Shown piece after piece: positions 22,985-45,739 of a stretch of 64,000 nt of DNA (within the stretch, counting starts at the first letter, position 1; every line of letters starts with the position of its first letter). The stretch spans positions 20,610,318 to 20,674,317 of the forward strand of contig JABAKD010000009.1 in NCBI GenBank assembly GCA_012845835.1, given 5' to 3'. The DNA is from Undaria pinnatifida. Lineage: Eukaryota; Sar; Phaeophyceae; Laminariales; Alariaceae. Made by a program: the position numbers and the translations under genes. The notes under the pieces are model-generated. The model made no database searches. It had not been told where the DNA came from and saw only the letters and a program-made list of their open reading frames with translations.

Positions 22985-23345
22985 ATATTTTGCTCCATCC
23001 ACCACCTCCGCCCCCCCCACCCCCCCCACCCCCCCACCCCCACGCCCCCCCACCCCCACCCCCTCCCTCCCTCGCCGCCCCACCACAAAAACAAATCCGC
23101 CAGCAGAGTTATATAAACACTACCCGACAGGTGATCACAATATCATGGTCTAATGTAGCAGTGCCAATTCATTTATATGGTCTTCAAGTCCCCCTCCCCC
23201 TTCCCCGCCGCCCCCGCCATCGCCTAGACCTAGCACCGCACGTGCATGTGCGTGCAGTAAGCTTCTATTCATCCAACATCCACCACCAAAAAAAAAATTA
23301 CCCCCCCCCCCCCGCCCCGCCCCCCCGCCCCCCCCCCCCCAAAAA
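22985..23345. repeat. C-tract block (family C modules)
   Basis: Long interrupted poly(C) runs at 22998-23070 and 23300-23341 flank family C words such as CATCGCCTAGACCTAGCACC (23218) that recur at 28733 (inverted) and 35336. On the - strand these G-runs could form G-quadruplexes. Run lengths in assemblies are often uncertain. Confidence 0.8.
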
Positions 23346-23397
23346 AATGCCCTTCCCTCAACGTTCGTATGACCACATACATGAAGTTTTTACGTAA

Positions 23398-23633
23398 TAC
23401 ATACATAATAATACATACATACATACATAATACATACATACATACATACATACGTACATACATACATACATACATACATACATACATACATACATACATA
23501 CATACATACATACATACATACATACATACATACATACATACATACATACATACATACATACATACATACATACATACATAGATAATACATACATACATAC
23601 ATACATACATACATACATACATACATACATACG
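23398..23633. repeat. (ATAC)n microsatellite
   Basis: About 58 tetranucleotide units with a few interruptions (ATAATAC near 23430 and 23583). Apparent Tyr-Val-Cys-Met open frames across it are simple repeat translations. Confidence 0.97.
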
Positions 23634-23639
23634 TAGTAC

Positions 23640-24780
23640 ATAATAAACTGGGGCACTCCACAGCTAGCTGTCAGATTCTGACCCTTTCAAAAACGGGCTT
23701 TATAGTTTCCGTGCACAGATTGATGGATTACCATCACGCTGTCGACCCTGGTACAAGCCATTATTATAGTTCTAAGGGGAGTCGCCGACCTATATGCACC
23801 GACCTATAACATCCACCTCCGTTTTCTCTCCCTTCCCTCCTCCCGCCCCCCACCACACACACCCCTCCCCCGCCGCCCCACCAAAAATCGCACCCCCTCC
23901 CCCACACATACACACAACAACACCCCCCCCCTCCCCCGGCGCCCCACCTAAAAAAAAATATGCCAGAATAATAAACACTGCTACCCGACAGGTCATAACC
24001 CGCCCCCCCACCGCCCCGATCCCCGCCACTCCCACCATCGCCAAGAAGACCGAGTACAGTAACACGCGTCGTGCGCGCGTGCAATAAGCTCCTCCTATAC
24101 ATTTATTATGCGACCTAAAACTGTTGCGAATCCCCTTCCTCTCCTCCTTTTCACTCCCCCCCCCCCCCCCCCCGCCCTCCCGCTTAAAAACTCCGTCCAC
24201 CCCCCCACCGGTTACACGACTTTTACGGGATGTACATAATAATCAACATGATAACAAGCTGTGGTGCATTCCGTCCACAGCCAGCCGTCAGATTATGGCC
24301 CGTTTTTTTTGCAGTTTCCGCGCACATATTGATTTGCTCCCCTCCCCCCCCTCTTTTTCACCCCCCCCCCCCCCCCCCTTAAAAGCTCCGCCCTCTCCTC
24401 ACCGGTCATACGACTTACAAGGTATACTTACACGATAAACTGATGCATTCCGTCCACACACAGCCGTCAGATGTTGTGCCCCTCAAAATCGTTTTTTTTT
24501 ATTTCCGCGCAAAGATTGTGATGAACATCACCCTGTTGACCCTGGTACCAGCTATATATAATATTACACTGCTGCTGCCGCTGCTGCTGTGTAGTTCTAA
24601 GGGGAGTCGCCGACATATTTTATCTTTAATGAGGCCACACACCCAGCAATAATACGCGCGATCGGAATGTATCGCACACAGCTTGCAAAGATGAGTTTCG
24701 ACGAAATAAACAAACAATCGTTAAACTTCCATCTCACAGCAGCTAATACATACTTAAGTATATTATAGCTGTGTCTTGTA
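23640..24780. repeat. Array of family C modules with C-tracts, ending in a family A copy
   Basis: Successive modules share CCGTCAGATT, TTTCCGCGCACA, a C-tract of 15-25 bases, CTCCGCCCTCTCCTCACCGG (or close variants), ACGACTTACAAGG and GATAAACTGATGCATTCC. Modules are centred near 23700-23960, 24150-24300 and 24330-24480. The array runs into a family A segment (TTGCAAAGATGAGTTTCGAC, 24686). Confidence 0.8.
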
Positions 24781-25050
24781 GTATGGTATTTATAACTTAT
24801 CGCGACTGTTTGGTTTACTCTGTCACAGAGTCTGTTGACCACATAATAAGAATTTGTTATCTCTAGGATGTAGAACCAGCACGGACTCTGGGTGTAGTCT
24901 ACTGATGATGTCGTAGGGTAGAAAGAAAAGAACGGTTTGTTTATTAATACATAAAAACAATGTGAAGACAAAACACACACAACACAGAGATAGATGAAGT
25001 GAGAAGGACCAGGCGTTTAACAGCGTGTACTCGCACGTGTTGAGGAATTA

Positions 25051-25860
25051 GTGGGGTATTAGTCCGTTTGACCACGTGCAAAAGGTTAACCAATAGCTTA
25101 CCCAAGCTAAGCCTTATAGCACTCTTCCCCCCTGAAACGGCGGGATAGCAGGTCGGCCGGATATACGGGCGGACCTGTCAAATATCCGAGCCGTTTCATT
25201 TCCTGGGTATACCGCGGAGAGTGTTTTTTCAAGTTCGACATGGGGAAAGTCTGAAAAAGTTTATTATGATGGATGTGGGGCTCGAACCCACGACCCAAAA
25301 AAACCATGGTCTGTCGACGACGCCATTTGTTAAGGAGTAAGTGGGGTATTAGTCCATTTGACCAATTGCAAAAGGTTGACCAATAGCTAAGCCTTATAGC
25401 GCTCTTTCCCCCTGAAACGGCGGGATAGCAGGTCGACCGTATACCATATACGTATACGGGCGGACTTGTCAATTATCTAAGCCGTTTCATTTCCTGGGTA
25501 TACCGGGGAGAGTATTTTTCAAGTTCGACATGGGGAAAGTCTGAAAAAGTTTATTATGATGGATGTGGGGCTCGAACCCACGACCCAAAAAACCCATGGC
25601 CTGTCGACGACGCCATTTGTTAAGGTATAAGTGGGGTATTAGTCCGTTTGAACACTTGCAAAAGGTTAACGAATAGCTTACCCAAGCTAAGCCTTACATT
25701 ACTCTTCCCCCCTGAAACCTGCCTGAAACGGCGGGATAGCAGGTCGACCGGATATACGGGTGGACCTGTCAATATCCAAGCGGTTTCATGTCCTGGGTAT
25801 ACCGGGGAGAGTGTTTTTCAAATTCGACATACATACATGGGGAAAGTCTGAAAACAGTTT
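25051..25860. repeat. 290-bp tandem repeat carrying a tRNA-like sequence
   Basis: GTGGGGTATTAGTCC starts units at 25051, 25341 and 25631, a spacing of exactly 290 bp twice. Each complete unit includes AAGCTAAGCCTTATAGC, CTGAAACGGCGGGATAGCAG and TTCGACATGGGGAAAGTCTG. Near its end, read on the - strand, lies a T-arm-like GTGGGTTCGAGCCCCAC (25270-25288 and 25567-25583) with an upstream TGGCGTCGTCGAC box. The third unit is cut short at about 25860, where family A begins. Confidence 0.92.
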
Positions 25861-25861
25861 A

Positions 25862-26340
25862 TTATAAAAAATGAAAATACACTCCAGCTGTGAGATCGAA
25901 GATTTCGTCGAAACTCATCTTTGCAAGCAGTGTGTGATACTCCGATCGCGCGCATTACGAGTTGTGTGTCCTCATTAAGGATATAGGTCGGCGACTTCCC
26001 TTACAACTACAGTGTAGCTATCAGGGTCAACAGGGTGATGTTAGTCAGTCTGTGCGCGGAAACTATAAAACCCGTTTCTGAGGGGGACAAAATCTGACAG
26101 CTGTGGAGGGAAATGTATCCTTTTATCAAGTGAATCTTGTAAGTCGAATAACCGGTGAGGGGGGGGGGCGGAGTTTTGAAGGACGTGAGGGCCTGGTTTT
26201 GATCAAAAGCGAGCGGGTTTGGAGGGGGTGGGGGGGGGGAGGGAAGGGGGGGCAATTTGTGCATGTAAGCTATAAATCCTTTCAAGGGGATAAATCTGAC
26301 GGTTTTGGAAGAAAAAACAAAAAAAAAGGCACCAGTTTAT
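25862..26340. repeat. Family A plus family C module, + orientation
   Basis: TATAAAAAATGAAAATACAC starts a family A copy and runs without a gap into family C (GGTCAACAGGGTGATG, TGTGCGCGGAAACTATAAAA, ACCGGTGAGG, G-tract, AATTTGTGCATGTAAGCTAT). The same order is seen at 27945-28400, so A and C are parts of one larger element. Confidence 0.8.
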
Positions 26341-26390
26341 TATTGGGGGGGGGGGGGGGGGTTCGGGCGGGGGGTTTTATTATGGTGGAT

Positions 26391-26535
26391 GTGGGATTTG
26401 AACCCACAACCCAAAACACCCATGGTCCTGCCGACGACGCCATTTGTTGAGGAATTAGTGGGGTATTAGTCCGTTTGACCGCTTGCAAAAGGTTAACCGA
26501 TAGCTTACCCAAGCTAAGCCTTATAACATCCGTGC
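26391..26535. repeat. Partial 290-bp unit, tRNA-like part and start of next unit
   Basis: GTGGATGTGGGATTTGAACC and the CCATGGTCCTGCCGACGACG word are followed at 26458 by GTGGGGTATTAGTCCGTTTG. On the - strand the T-arm reads GTGGGTTCAAATCCCAC and the sequence ends ATCCACCA, like a tRNA 3' end. The unit breaks off at about 26530. Confidence 0.8.
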
Positions 26536-27004
26536 AAGATTTTCACATTTGCACGTAAACTCAATACCGCCCCTGCCGACCTCGAGGAGAGCAGACCTCG
26601 AGCCCCCCAAAGGGTTGGGTAAGGGTTAGGGATAGAGTCAGGTCTGGGGTCGGGTTGGCCTGGGCAGCGCAATCGTCGTTTTTGTGCGGACCTCTGCACA
26701 TGATAGGGAGCCGCTACGTATGTATAAATCGCTATTGAATTTACGCGCAAAATCTAAAAAACCTTGCACGTATCATACTAGACTATACGTGCAACTTCGC
26801 GGGGGCTGTGATGAAGAAGTTCGCAAAGCGTACAAACCTACCACGAGCGGTATGACGTTAGATCTAGCTCAAAATTCCCCACCTTGTAGAGTAAAAATAC
26901 CAACATTAACACTACAATAACCATTATAGTGGAGAAAAAGAAAACATATAGTCTATCTAGTCTATATATTCGACTTTCAGAATTCACTTCTTCTCTTGAT
27001 AAAC

Positions 27005-27290
27005 TGATTGATGATAGATATCAGATGCATTAATTTTCCTTCCACAGCTGTCAGATTTTCTCCCCCTCGGAAACGGGTTTTTAATAGTTTCCGCGCACAG
27101 ACTGACTAAGATCACCCTGTTGACCCTGATAGCTACACTGTAGTTGCAAAGGGAGTTGCCGACCTATATCCTTAATGAGGACACACAACTCGTAATACGC
27201 GCGACCGGAGTATCACACACAGCTTGCAAAGAAGATGAGTTTCGACAAAATATTCGATCTCACAGCTGGAGAGGAGAGTTCTTTTATTTT
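27005..27290. repeat. Family C/A copy, inverted orientation
   Basis: ACAGCTGTCAGATTTTCTCC, CACCCTGTTGACCCTGATAG and ATCCTTAATGAGGACACACA, then TTGCAAAGAAGATGAGTTTC, appear in the reverse order of the 25862-26340 copy. Confidence 0.8.
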
Positions 27291-27540
27291 TATATGAATA
27301 AGATATTGAAACAAATAGGACCCCTCCCAATAATAAAGTCACCCACCCACATAGTCTAGTACTACTCCGTTATACGAGTACCAAAACAACGCAGCTTGCA
27401 AAGATGGGTGGTATTGATTGACGTGAAATTCGTCGAACTCACGGCTGACGTCCTTGAAATATTTTTTTATAAAATACCAGGTAATAACAGGACCTTAGGT
27501 ACTACAAGTAGTAGATTATATAGACTAGTCTAGAAGCCGG

Positions 27541-27720
27541 TCGCCCCGGTGGCGTATCAGGTTATCCTCGAGCCTGGTATAGGTCAGTTTCGTGAGTTCG
27601 AATCCCCCCGAGTGCATACTCGTTTAAATTCGTGGGGACTTTTTCTTGCGCACAAATTGACATGCGGAAAACGCGAGAGCGTGAGTTAGCAACACTCGAT
27701 GAAAAATCGACGAGCAGTGG
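27541..27720 (+). mobile_element. tRNA-derived SINE-like element, copy 1
   Basis: A-box-like TGGCGTATCAGG and B-box-like AGTTCGAATCCCC are spaced as in a tRNA. The body follows with GTGGGGACTTTTTCTTGCGC and GAAAAATCGACGAGCAG. The body matches 61165-61360, including GAGTGCATRCTCGT and the GGGGACTTTTTC word. A family A-like segment (CAGCTTGCAAAGATGGGTGG, 27391) lies upstream. Confidence 0.75.
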
Positions 27721-27734
27721 GATTGCTGAACCCT

Positions 27735-27830
27735 ATGCGCGATAAAAAAATGAAGGCGAGAACCGGGGGGGAGAAGGGACGACACCTGTGACCACGGCTT
27801 GTCCAGAAGCTGGAAAGTAGAAGTGTGCGA
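27735..27830. repeat. Dispersed repeat family D, copy 1
   Basis: ATGAAGGCGAGAACCGGGGG and CACGGCTTGTCCAGAAG match 63025-63110 (ATGAAGGCAAGTACCGGGGG, CACAGCTTGTCCAGAAG). It is followed by a 22-base A run. No function is apparent. Confidence 0.75.
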
Positions 27831-27944
27831 AAAAAAAAAAAAAAAAAAAAAAAGATAAAGAAGTTCGCAAAGCGTGCAAACTCATGCGGGGCGAGACACA
27901 CCAAGGAGAAAGGAAAGGAAAAAAAAGGTTGGAAGGAATTATTA

Positions 27945-28830
27945 TAAAAAATGAAAATACACTCCAGCTGTGAGATCGAAGATTTCGTCGAAACTCATCT
28001 TTGCAAGCTGTGTGTGATACTCCGATCGCGCGCATTACGAGTTGTGTGTCCTCATTAAGGATATAGGTCGGCGACTCCCCTTACAACTACAGTGTAGCTA
28101 TCAGGGTCAACAGGGTGATGTCAGTCAGTCTGTGCGCGGACACTATAAAAAAGCCCGTTTTTGAGGGGGACAAAATCTGACAGCTGTGGAAGGAAATGCA
28201 TCAGTTTATCGAGTGAATCTTGTAAGTCGAATAACCGGTGAGGGGGGTGGGGCGGAGTTTTGAAGGACGTGGGGGCCTGGTTTTGATCAAAAGCGAGCGG
28301 GTTTGGAGGGGGGGGGGGGGGGGGGGGGGGGAGGGGGCAATTTGTGCATGTAAGCTATAAATCCTTTCGAGGGGATAAATCTGACGGTTTTGGCACCAGT
28401 ATATTATTTGGGGCGGGGGGGGGGGTTGGGGCGGGGGGGGGGGGGGGAAGGGCGGGGGGGGGGGGGGGGAGGGGCGGTGGGGGGGGGGGGGAGGGGCGGG
28501 GGGGGGCAGCTCAATATGTGCCTGGAAACTATACATTATTTTGAGGGGATAAATGTGACGGTTTTAAATAATACATCAGTTTATCAGGGTAAGTCGTACA
28601 ATCAGTGAGTAAAGGGAGGGTGGAGTGTTCGAGGGGGTGGGGTTGGGATGGGTTGGGAGGGAGGTGGGGGATGTGGGGGCGGGGGGGGGGCGGGGGGGGA
28701 GGAAGGGCTTTAGGTGAGGGGTTTGTTATACGTGTGGTGCTAGGTCTAGGCGATGGTGCGGGTGATGGGGAAGAAGGGGGCGTTCGAGGCGGGGGGGGGG
28801 GGGGGGCACAGCGGCATGGATGGCTCTCGA
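27945..28830. repeat. Family A/C composite with long G-tracts
   Basis: This is the most complete + oriented copy: family A (27945-28065), the GGTCAACAGGGTGATGTCAG link, and two or three C modules with G-runs at 28305-28332, 28416-28506 and 28680-28700. It ends around CTAGGTCTAGGCGATGG (28741). The G-runs are strong G-quadruplex candidates. Confidence 0.8.
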
Positions 28831-28899
28831 AAGATATGAAGTACCGGTACCGTGTCCGTTTGTTGCTGTGTATCAGTGGGTACAAGTATGTCGCCTTTT

Positions 28900-29675
28900 T
28901 TTGTTTTCACATGGTCGCGAAATATCATCACCCGACGGTCAAATAATGAGTACTCTGAAAGAACCATATCATATCCAAAAAAGTAACATGCATGATAAAC
29001 GGCAACTGCCATGTATATCTCCGTACATCACCATGGATTCGATCTAAAAAGATCAGGATATTCATTAGTTTGTTGGACCGCCAGCTTCTGCATGTATGTA
29101 TATCTGGAAATTCAGATCAGATACGTAAATCTTTGAAAAAGCGCAGCTGCACCGCGGCTTTTAGCTTTTAGCCGCGGACCCTCGGGGTGTGCCATCATGA
29201 CGATGAGCAGAGCACAGCAATATTCGTGCATGCATAGCACGGCGGTGACTGCTGTAGTGCGAACGATCCACAACTGATGGCAGCACACATACGTACATTG
29301 ATCAACTGCTCCTGCCGCTGCTGCTGCTGTAATTTTTTTTTGAAAAGCAATTCTTCGTGCGTATTATCTCCGATATGCAGCGTAGATCTCGTAGATCTCG
29401 TAGATGACGTAGATATCATCTATCCTACAGACCAAGGCAGCTATTTATTATTCGCTTCTTCTGGGATTTGGCCAACACCAAAACTATTTTTGACCTTGCC
29501 CCCCGGCTCACACACTCTCCTCCGCACAAAGCCACTCCGCCTTGCCTGTCTCTACTCCCGGCCCAACGGCAACCTACCTCCTCACACCGCAGGCCCCGGT
29601 TCCCTCGATCAAGCACCTTAGCCACTACTGCTTTTGCAAATTTCTCCAACACAGCAGTTGTTTGGTTGGAAGAAC
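28900..29675 (+). promoter_or_regulatory. Upstream region and probable 5'UTR of the superoxide dismutase gene
   Basis: No gene is seen. The last 200 bases before the ATG at 29676 are C-rich and pyrimidine-rich (GCCTGTCTCTACTCCCGGCC, TACCTCCTCACACCGCAGGC), as is usual for a leader. A small (TAGATCTCG)n repeat lies at 29384-29406. No TATA box or other core element can be named with confidence. Confidence 0.35.
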
Positions 29676-41304
<11,629 letters not shown>

Positions 41305-41383
41305 ACTGCCAAATATCCCTTGGTCGGATCCTTCATTGGATATTTGGTTGATTTGATACGGTCCTGACATCACACGTGGCGCG

Positions 41384-41580
41384 AGGAAGGCGGTTGGGGC
41401 ACCTTATTTTGTCACTCATGGCACGAGGGAGCACGGGCAGTGGTTGGGGTACATTCTTCTTGTCACACACGGCACGAGGGGTACCTTCTTGTGTCACAGA
41501 TGTTCCGAGGTTGGTACCTGCTTATGTCACACACGGCGCGACGGCGGTTGGGCTACCTTGCTCTGTCTCCGCCTTGAGCG
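41384..41580. repeat. Degenerate 40-50 bp minisatellite 3' of SOD
   Basis: Units combine GGCGGTTGGGGCACCTTATT or variants with TGTCACACACGGCACGAGG; about five copies. It lies 80 bp past the SOD stop codon and may be in the 3'UTR. Confidence 0.75.
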
Positions 41581-42647
41581 GAGAGCGTTAATCAGTGTCG
41601 TTGATCAATATCGTTGATCATTATCAGGCTCCTCGCCGTATTGGCTAATGCTGGCGCACAAAAGAAAACAAGAAGACGACGTGGTCCGTAGTGGTAGTTG
41701 GCCTATTGCTAGAAGTGTTCTGGGTCTCTCTCGAACGAACGTCGATTAGCTTTTTTTGACTCGGACAGCCATATGCAAGATTAAGTCGAAACTTAGATTG
41801 TAGATCAAATTGACCACATATGGCCTCAAATCACTTGGAGAAAATATTATCACAGATATCAAATTGAAAATCATTGCCGAAATCGAAATGACAATCAAAT
41901 TGAGCGTCAAAACTGAGTCTCCAGTATCCATTATATATGGCTGCTGACCTTATGTGGCTGTTGACGACTGACTGTAAACCGCCCTCTCTGTTTGTCCCTT
42001 TCGTTGAGCGGCAGTATCATAGTGTTTGAACTCAATTTAGTGTTGGTAGTAGTGGTGGTGGTGTTGGGCTGAGAATAAAGACGAAAGGTGTTGAAGATAG
42101 ATGGAAGACCTAATGTTGAGCGGTGTCAGTTTTGCAATCAGTTTGTGTTTGCTAGTGGTGGTGGCGGTGGTGGTGGTGATGTCGAGCGAAGACTAGAATA
42201 TGGACATGACGTATGATGATGACCATGAATAAGCGTGTTCTCGGGCCTCGTGTTAGGTGCCTTATGAAGCACGCCGGGATATGCCGCCGGAGTTTATAGT
42301 ACACACAGAGGGGGAGGGGGGGGGGGGGTATGAACGAGAAGGGACAGCGACAACTTGATTGGCTGTTTTTTGTTGAGTTGAGTTTGAATTGGCTGACGCC
42401 GACTTCATCTGTTTTTTTCAGGCAGTTGGGTTTTGACTGGCTTACGCCTTACTTGACCTGTTTGTTGCTGCTGCTGTTGTTGTTGTTGTCGGCTTTTGAT
42501 GGGTTTTGTTTGTTTGGGTGCTGTTTTGTAGCGGACTGAGATAATACTTGAGTATTGTATTGGGGGTTACTGCATTGCTGCGATCATGTTTATGGATTGA
42601 GGCATGGATGGGTCACCTCGGTTCCAGTTCTAGCGTGGCACGCTTGT

Positions 42648-42845
42648 TGTACGGTGGTGGTCCCTCTATGATGCCGGTTGAGTCGTGCCGGTTTGCCCGC
42701 TATAGTGCGTGTGAAATCGCTAGGCATATATAGGAACAACCAGTAGTGGCAGTATTCGGTATCCGGAGTAGTGCCGGTTGCCCGTATAGTGCCTATTAAG
42801 AACTGGCCCGTACTAGCACTACAGAGGAACCACTACTACTGTATT
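42648..42845. mobile_element. Inverted-repeat (MITE-like) element, degenerate
   Basis: Left end GTGGTGGTCCCTCTATGATG and right end CACTACAGAGGAACCACTAC are imperfect inverses of each other over about 27 bases. Inside, CCCGCTATAGTGCGTGTG and GCCCGTATAGTGCC resemble the words of the sharper element at 60882-61067, so the two may be related. Confidence 0.55.
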
Positions 42846-44940
42846 GTGTAGCAACGCCATTCCGAGAACGAGAAGAGCGACTGTATTCTTACATTTGACG
42901 CTAAACTGCATACCTTGTCTTGTACATGGTGTTTTGTTTGTCCCTTTCGTACTCCATTTTTGACGGCGACCACGGCAGCATGAGCAGTAGTAGTATAAGT
43001 AGACATCGATGGTGGTGTGGTTTGGTCGGGGCGTACGGGGGGAGCGGGCAGTTATAATTAGGCTGTGGAGGGTGGTTGCTGTGGTGGGTGTCTTTTTTGT
43101 TGGTTGATTGATTGATTGCATATCGTGGGGTGGACATGGTTACTGAATATGAAATGTTGAAATAGGGTTGCTTTTTCCTTCGAGGTATAATCGGTACGAT
43201 CTCTTGAATGGCACTGACGTGGTGTGAACATTATTCGAGCATAGTGTCTTGAATTGAATACCGTTCGTTTTGTGCACGATCATGATTGCACCGCCGTGCC
43301 GTGATTTGTTTTGGCCCTGGTTGGAGAATAATCAATTAATGCATCTTGAATATCATTTGAATCGAGTGAGATCTCCTGGGACTAAAAAAAAAAGTGCGGA
43401 AAAAATCGGAACAACACCTGCTGCTCTTTCCTGCTGCTTCTCTATGCCACCGTCACCATAATGGAACAACTACTGCTGCTTCGTTATGTGGCCGTCGTCG
43501 GTCATGTCGTTCGTGTCCAACACATTTGTTGAGGGGTAGTGACACACCTTGATAGTGAATATTTTCGGGGAGGTTTGGCCGTGGCGCCTTAAGTCGACCA
43601 CTACCGAACCCCAGCCTTGACCCCACCCTTAACCTCACGCCATCATATGGGGTGGAGGAACTACTGTGCAGTTTTTTTGCGGCATCAATCAAGCAAACGG
43701 CGGCGGCATCGTTACTTTTGGTTATTATATCCTTAGTCGGTGAAGTCTTGTTGCCAACGGCTGCTATAGAAACCGGGGCGCGGTCGCCACGCATCGCACT
43801 TGAGGGTATAAACATAGTAATGATGCGGGAAGATGGGTATGGACTAATAGGCTATTCCTACATGAAACCCGTCAGTGTTTCCACCACCGTAAGTGGCTTT
43901 ATACTTTTAGCTCTGTTAGGGCTGCCAACACGATCCTCACACTATTGTCTTCAGCTGCTTTGTGCCCCCAAAACGTTACTACTATTAACTGGTACCCTGG
44001 TATTGTGAATTAATTTCAAAAGACATTAGTCAGGGAAATGAAGAAATGAACTGTTTTTTTTATCCCTACGAATCGTAGAGGGCTTACCCATTGCACAATC
44101 AGCCTTGGGGTAGTGGGTCAGCAGCAGGTAGTAGATAAATGTGTGATGAAGATATTATATCATCACGGCTCCATGCCGAGGCGCAACGTGGAGAGAAGAG
44201 ACTCACTCGGTAGAAGAACAAGGAGGAGTGCCGACTAAACAGCCCTGGACATATTCCGTCATCCCGGTATCCCGCTACCATGTAGCCAACCTATCACTGA
44301 AAACCCTTACTATACGCAACCGTCGTCATATCCGTATCATATCCAAGCACGCAATCAACAGGAACTGATTAGGAACTGATTCCCTCAAGCAAGATCAAGT
44401 CTGCGCTGCGAGCTTTGTACGCTCTGCGACCAATTCTTCTCTGCTTCGCAATGAATGCTTGTTGTCCTTCGGGTTGTTTTTCGGGCGAGCTGGTGGTCTG
44501 GCGAATGGTGGCACTATCTACTAACCGCAACGTAGAAGCGCACTACGAATTATGCTCGCACTGTCAGACGCTTCTATTAATAGTGGCTCGTGGCATTCGA
44601 ATGGGATTTTTGTTTCGAATACAAAAAAGTGTAACAATGTTTTACGTAACACACTACTGTACTATCACGCAATGTAATGGGTGGTCGAGCACTTTTTCCT
44701 TTGACATTCAACTGATGATGTCAGCATCAACAGCAACAATGAAATAACACCAACAACAAAGAAAACACGGTATCATACGATCACGCAGAAAATCCAGAAT
44801 GTGGAGAACACAAGAAAAGCGTCTAGTTGGTGGGCAGCCGGTCGTACTCAGCAACGTGTCCGCTACTAATGCCAGTAGTGATTAGCATCACCTGCTTGAT
44901 TTAACACAAGAACACGGAGCGCTCCGTTAACCCCGTCGAC

Positions 44941-44941
44941 G

Positions 44942-44977
<36 letters not shown>

Positions 44978-44984
44978 AACTACA

Positions 44985-45020
<36 letters not shown>

Positions 45021-45035
45021 GCTGCTGCTGCTGAT
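44941..45035. repeat. (CTA)n microsatellite
   Basis: About 30 CTA/ACT units with CAACTACAACTAC and GCTGCTGCTG interruptions. The poly-Ser frame on the - strand is simple repeat. Confidence 0.95.
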
Positions 45036-45739
45036 CTGTGCGAGCGCCGCGGGCCCACGAGTTTGTTGATTTTTGAACTCAATCAAGCCGTGCATTCTGC
45101 TTGCTGAACTTTACTCTACTCCTCCTACTACCAGTGTTAATATACACATCAATCCCATTCCGATACAAAAATAATAATAAATAACGATGGCGAAGAAGGG
45201 TCCGATGCATGGGAATCGCTGATGTGCGACCTTTGCCCAGCGTTAACACATGCGTCATGCACCCATCGTGTTGGTTCCCTGCTGTTGTCCCCCTTCTTGC
45301 AGTATATCACCACCACAAACAAATAAGCTCTCTAAAGGACAAATATACATGGTAAATCAGGCATCACTTTCATTTCTACGGATAGATAGTTGCTTGCTTG
45401 CTTGTTTGCTTGTTTCGCGTTCTACTCCACCTATTTCCGCTCGTAGTATAACACATTCCCACACCAGTACACACAACGATGTCGTACTGCCTCGTCCGGA
45501 TACTGCACGGAATAAAACCGGAGGATTCCACTTCCAACCCCAACACCAAAGCATGCGGCATAGAGGTCGCGCACGTGATCCATATGTTTCCTATACGTCA
45601 GTCGCTCTTCTGTCGTAGGTGCTACTTCGGACGAGCAAAAAGGCGGGCGAAAGCGGAGCGCCTCACGTGGCTCGATCCTTTTTCAAAAATGACCATACCA
45701 AACTATCGGCGCGCCTGCGAAGCGCGGCGATGCATTCCT

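Noticed and set aside
23269-23661. Open frames of repeated MYVC/HTYI
   Set aside because: They are reading frames of the (ATAC)n array.
25051-25860. CRISPR-like or other bacterial repeat array
   Set aside because: Units are contiguous 290-bp repeats with no spacers, and the context is a eukaryotic nuclear genome.
43652-44008. 118-codon hydrophobic frame with membrane-like segments
   Set aside because: No recognisable family, no splice context and low sequence complexity; not enough to call a gene.
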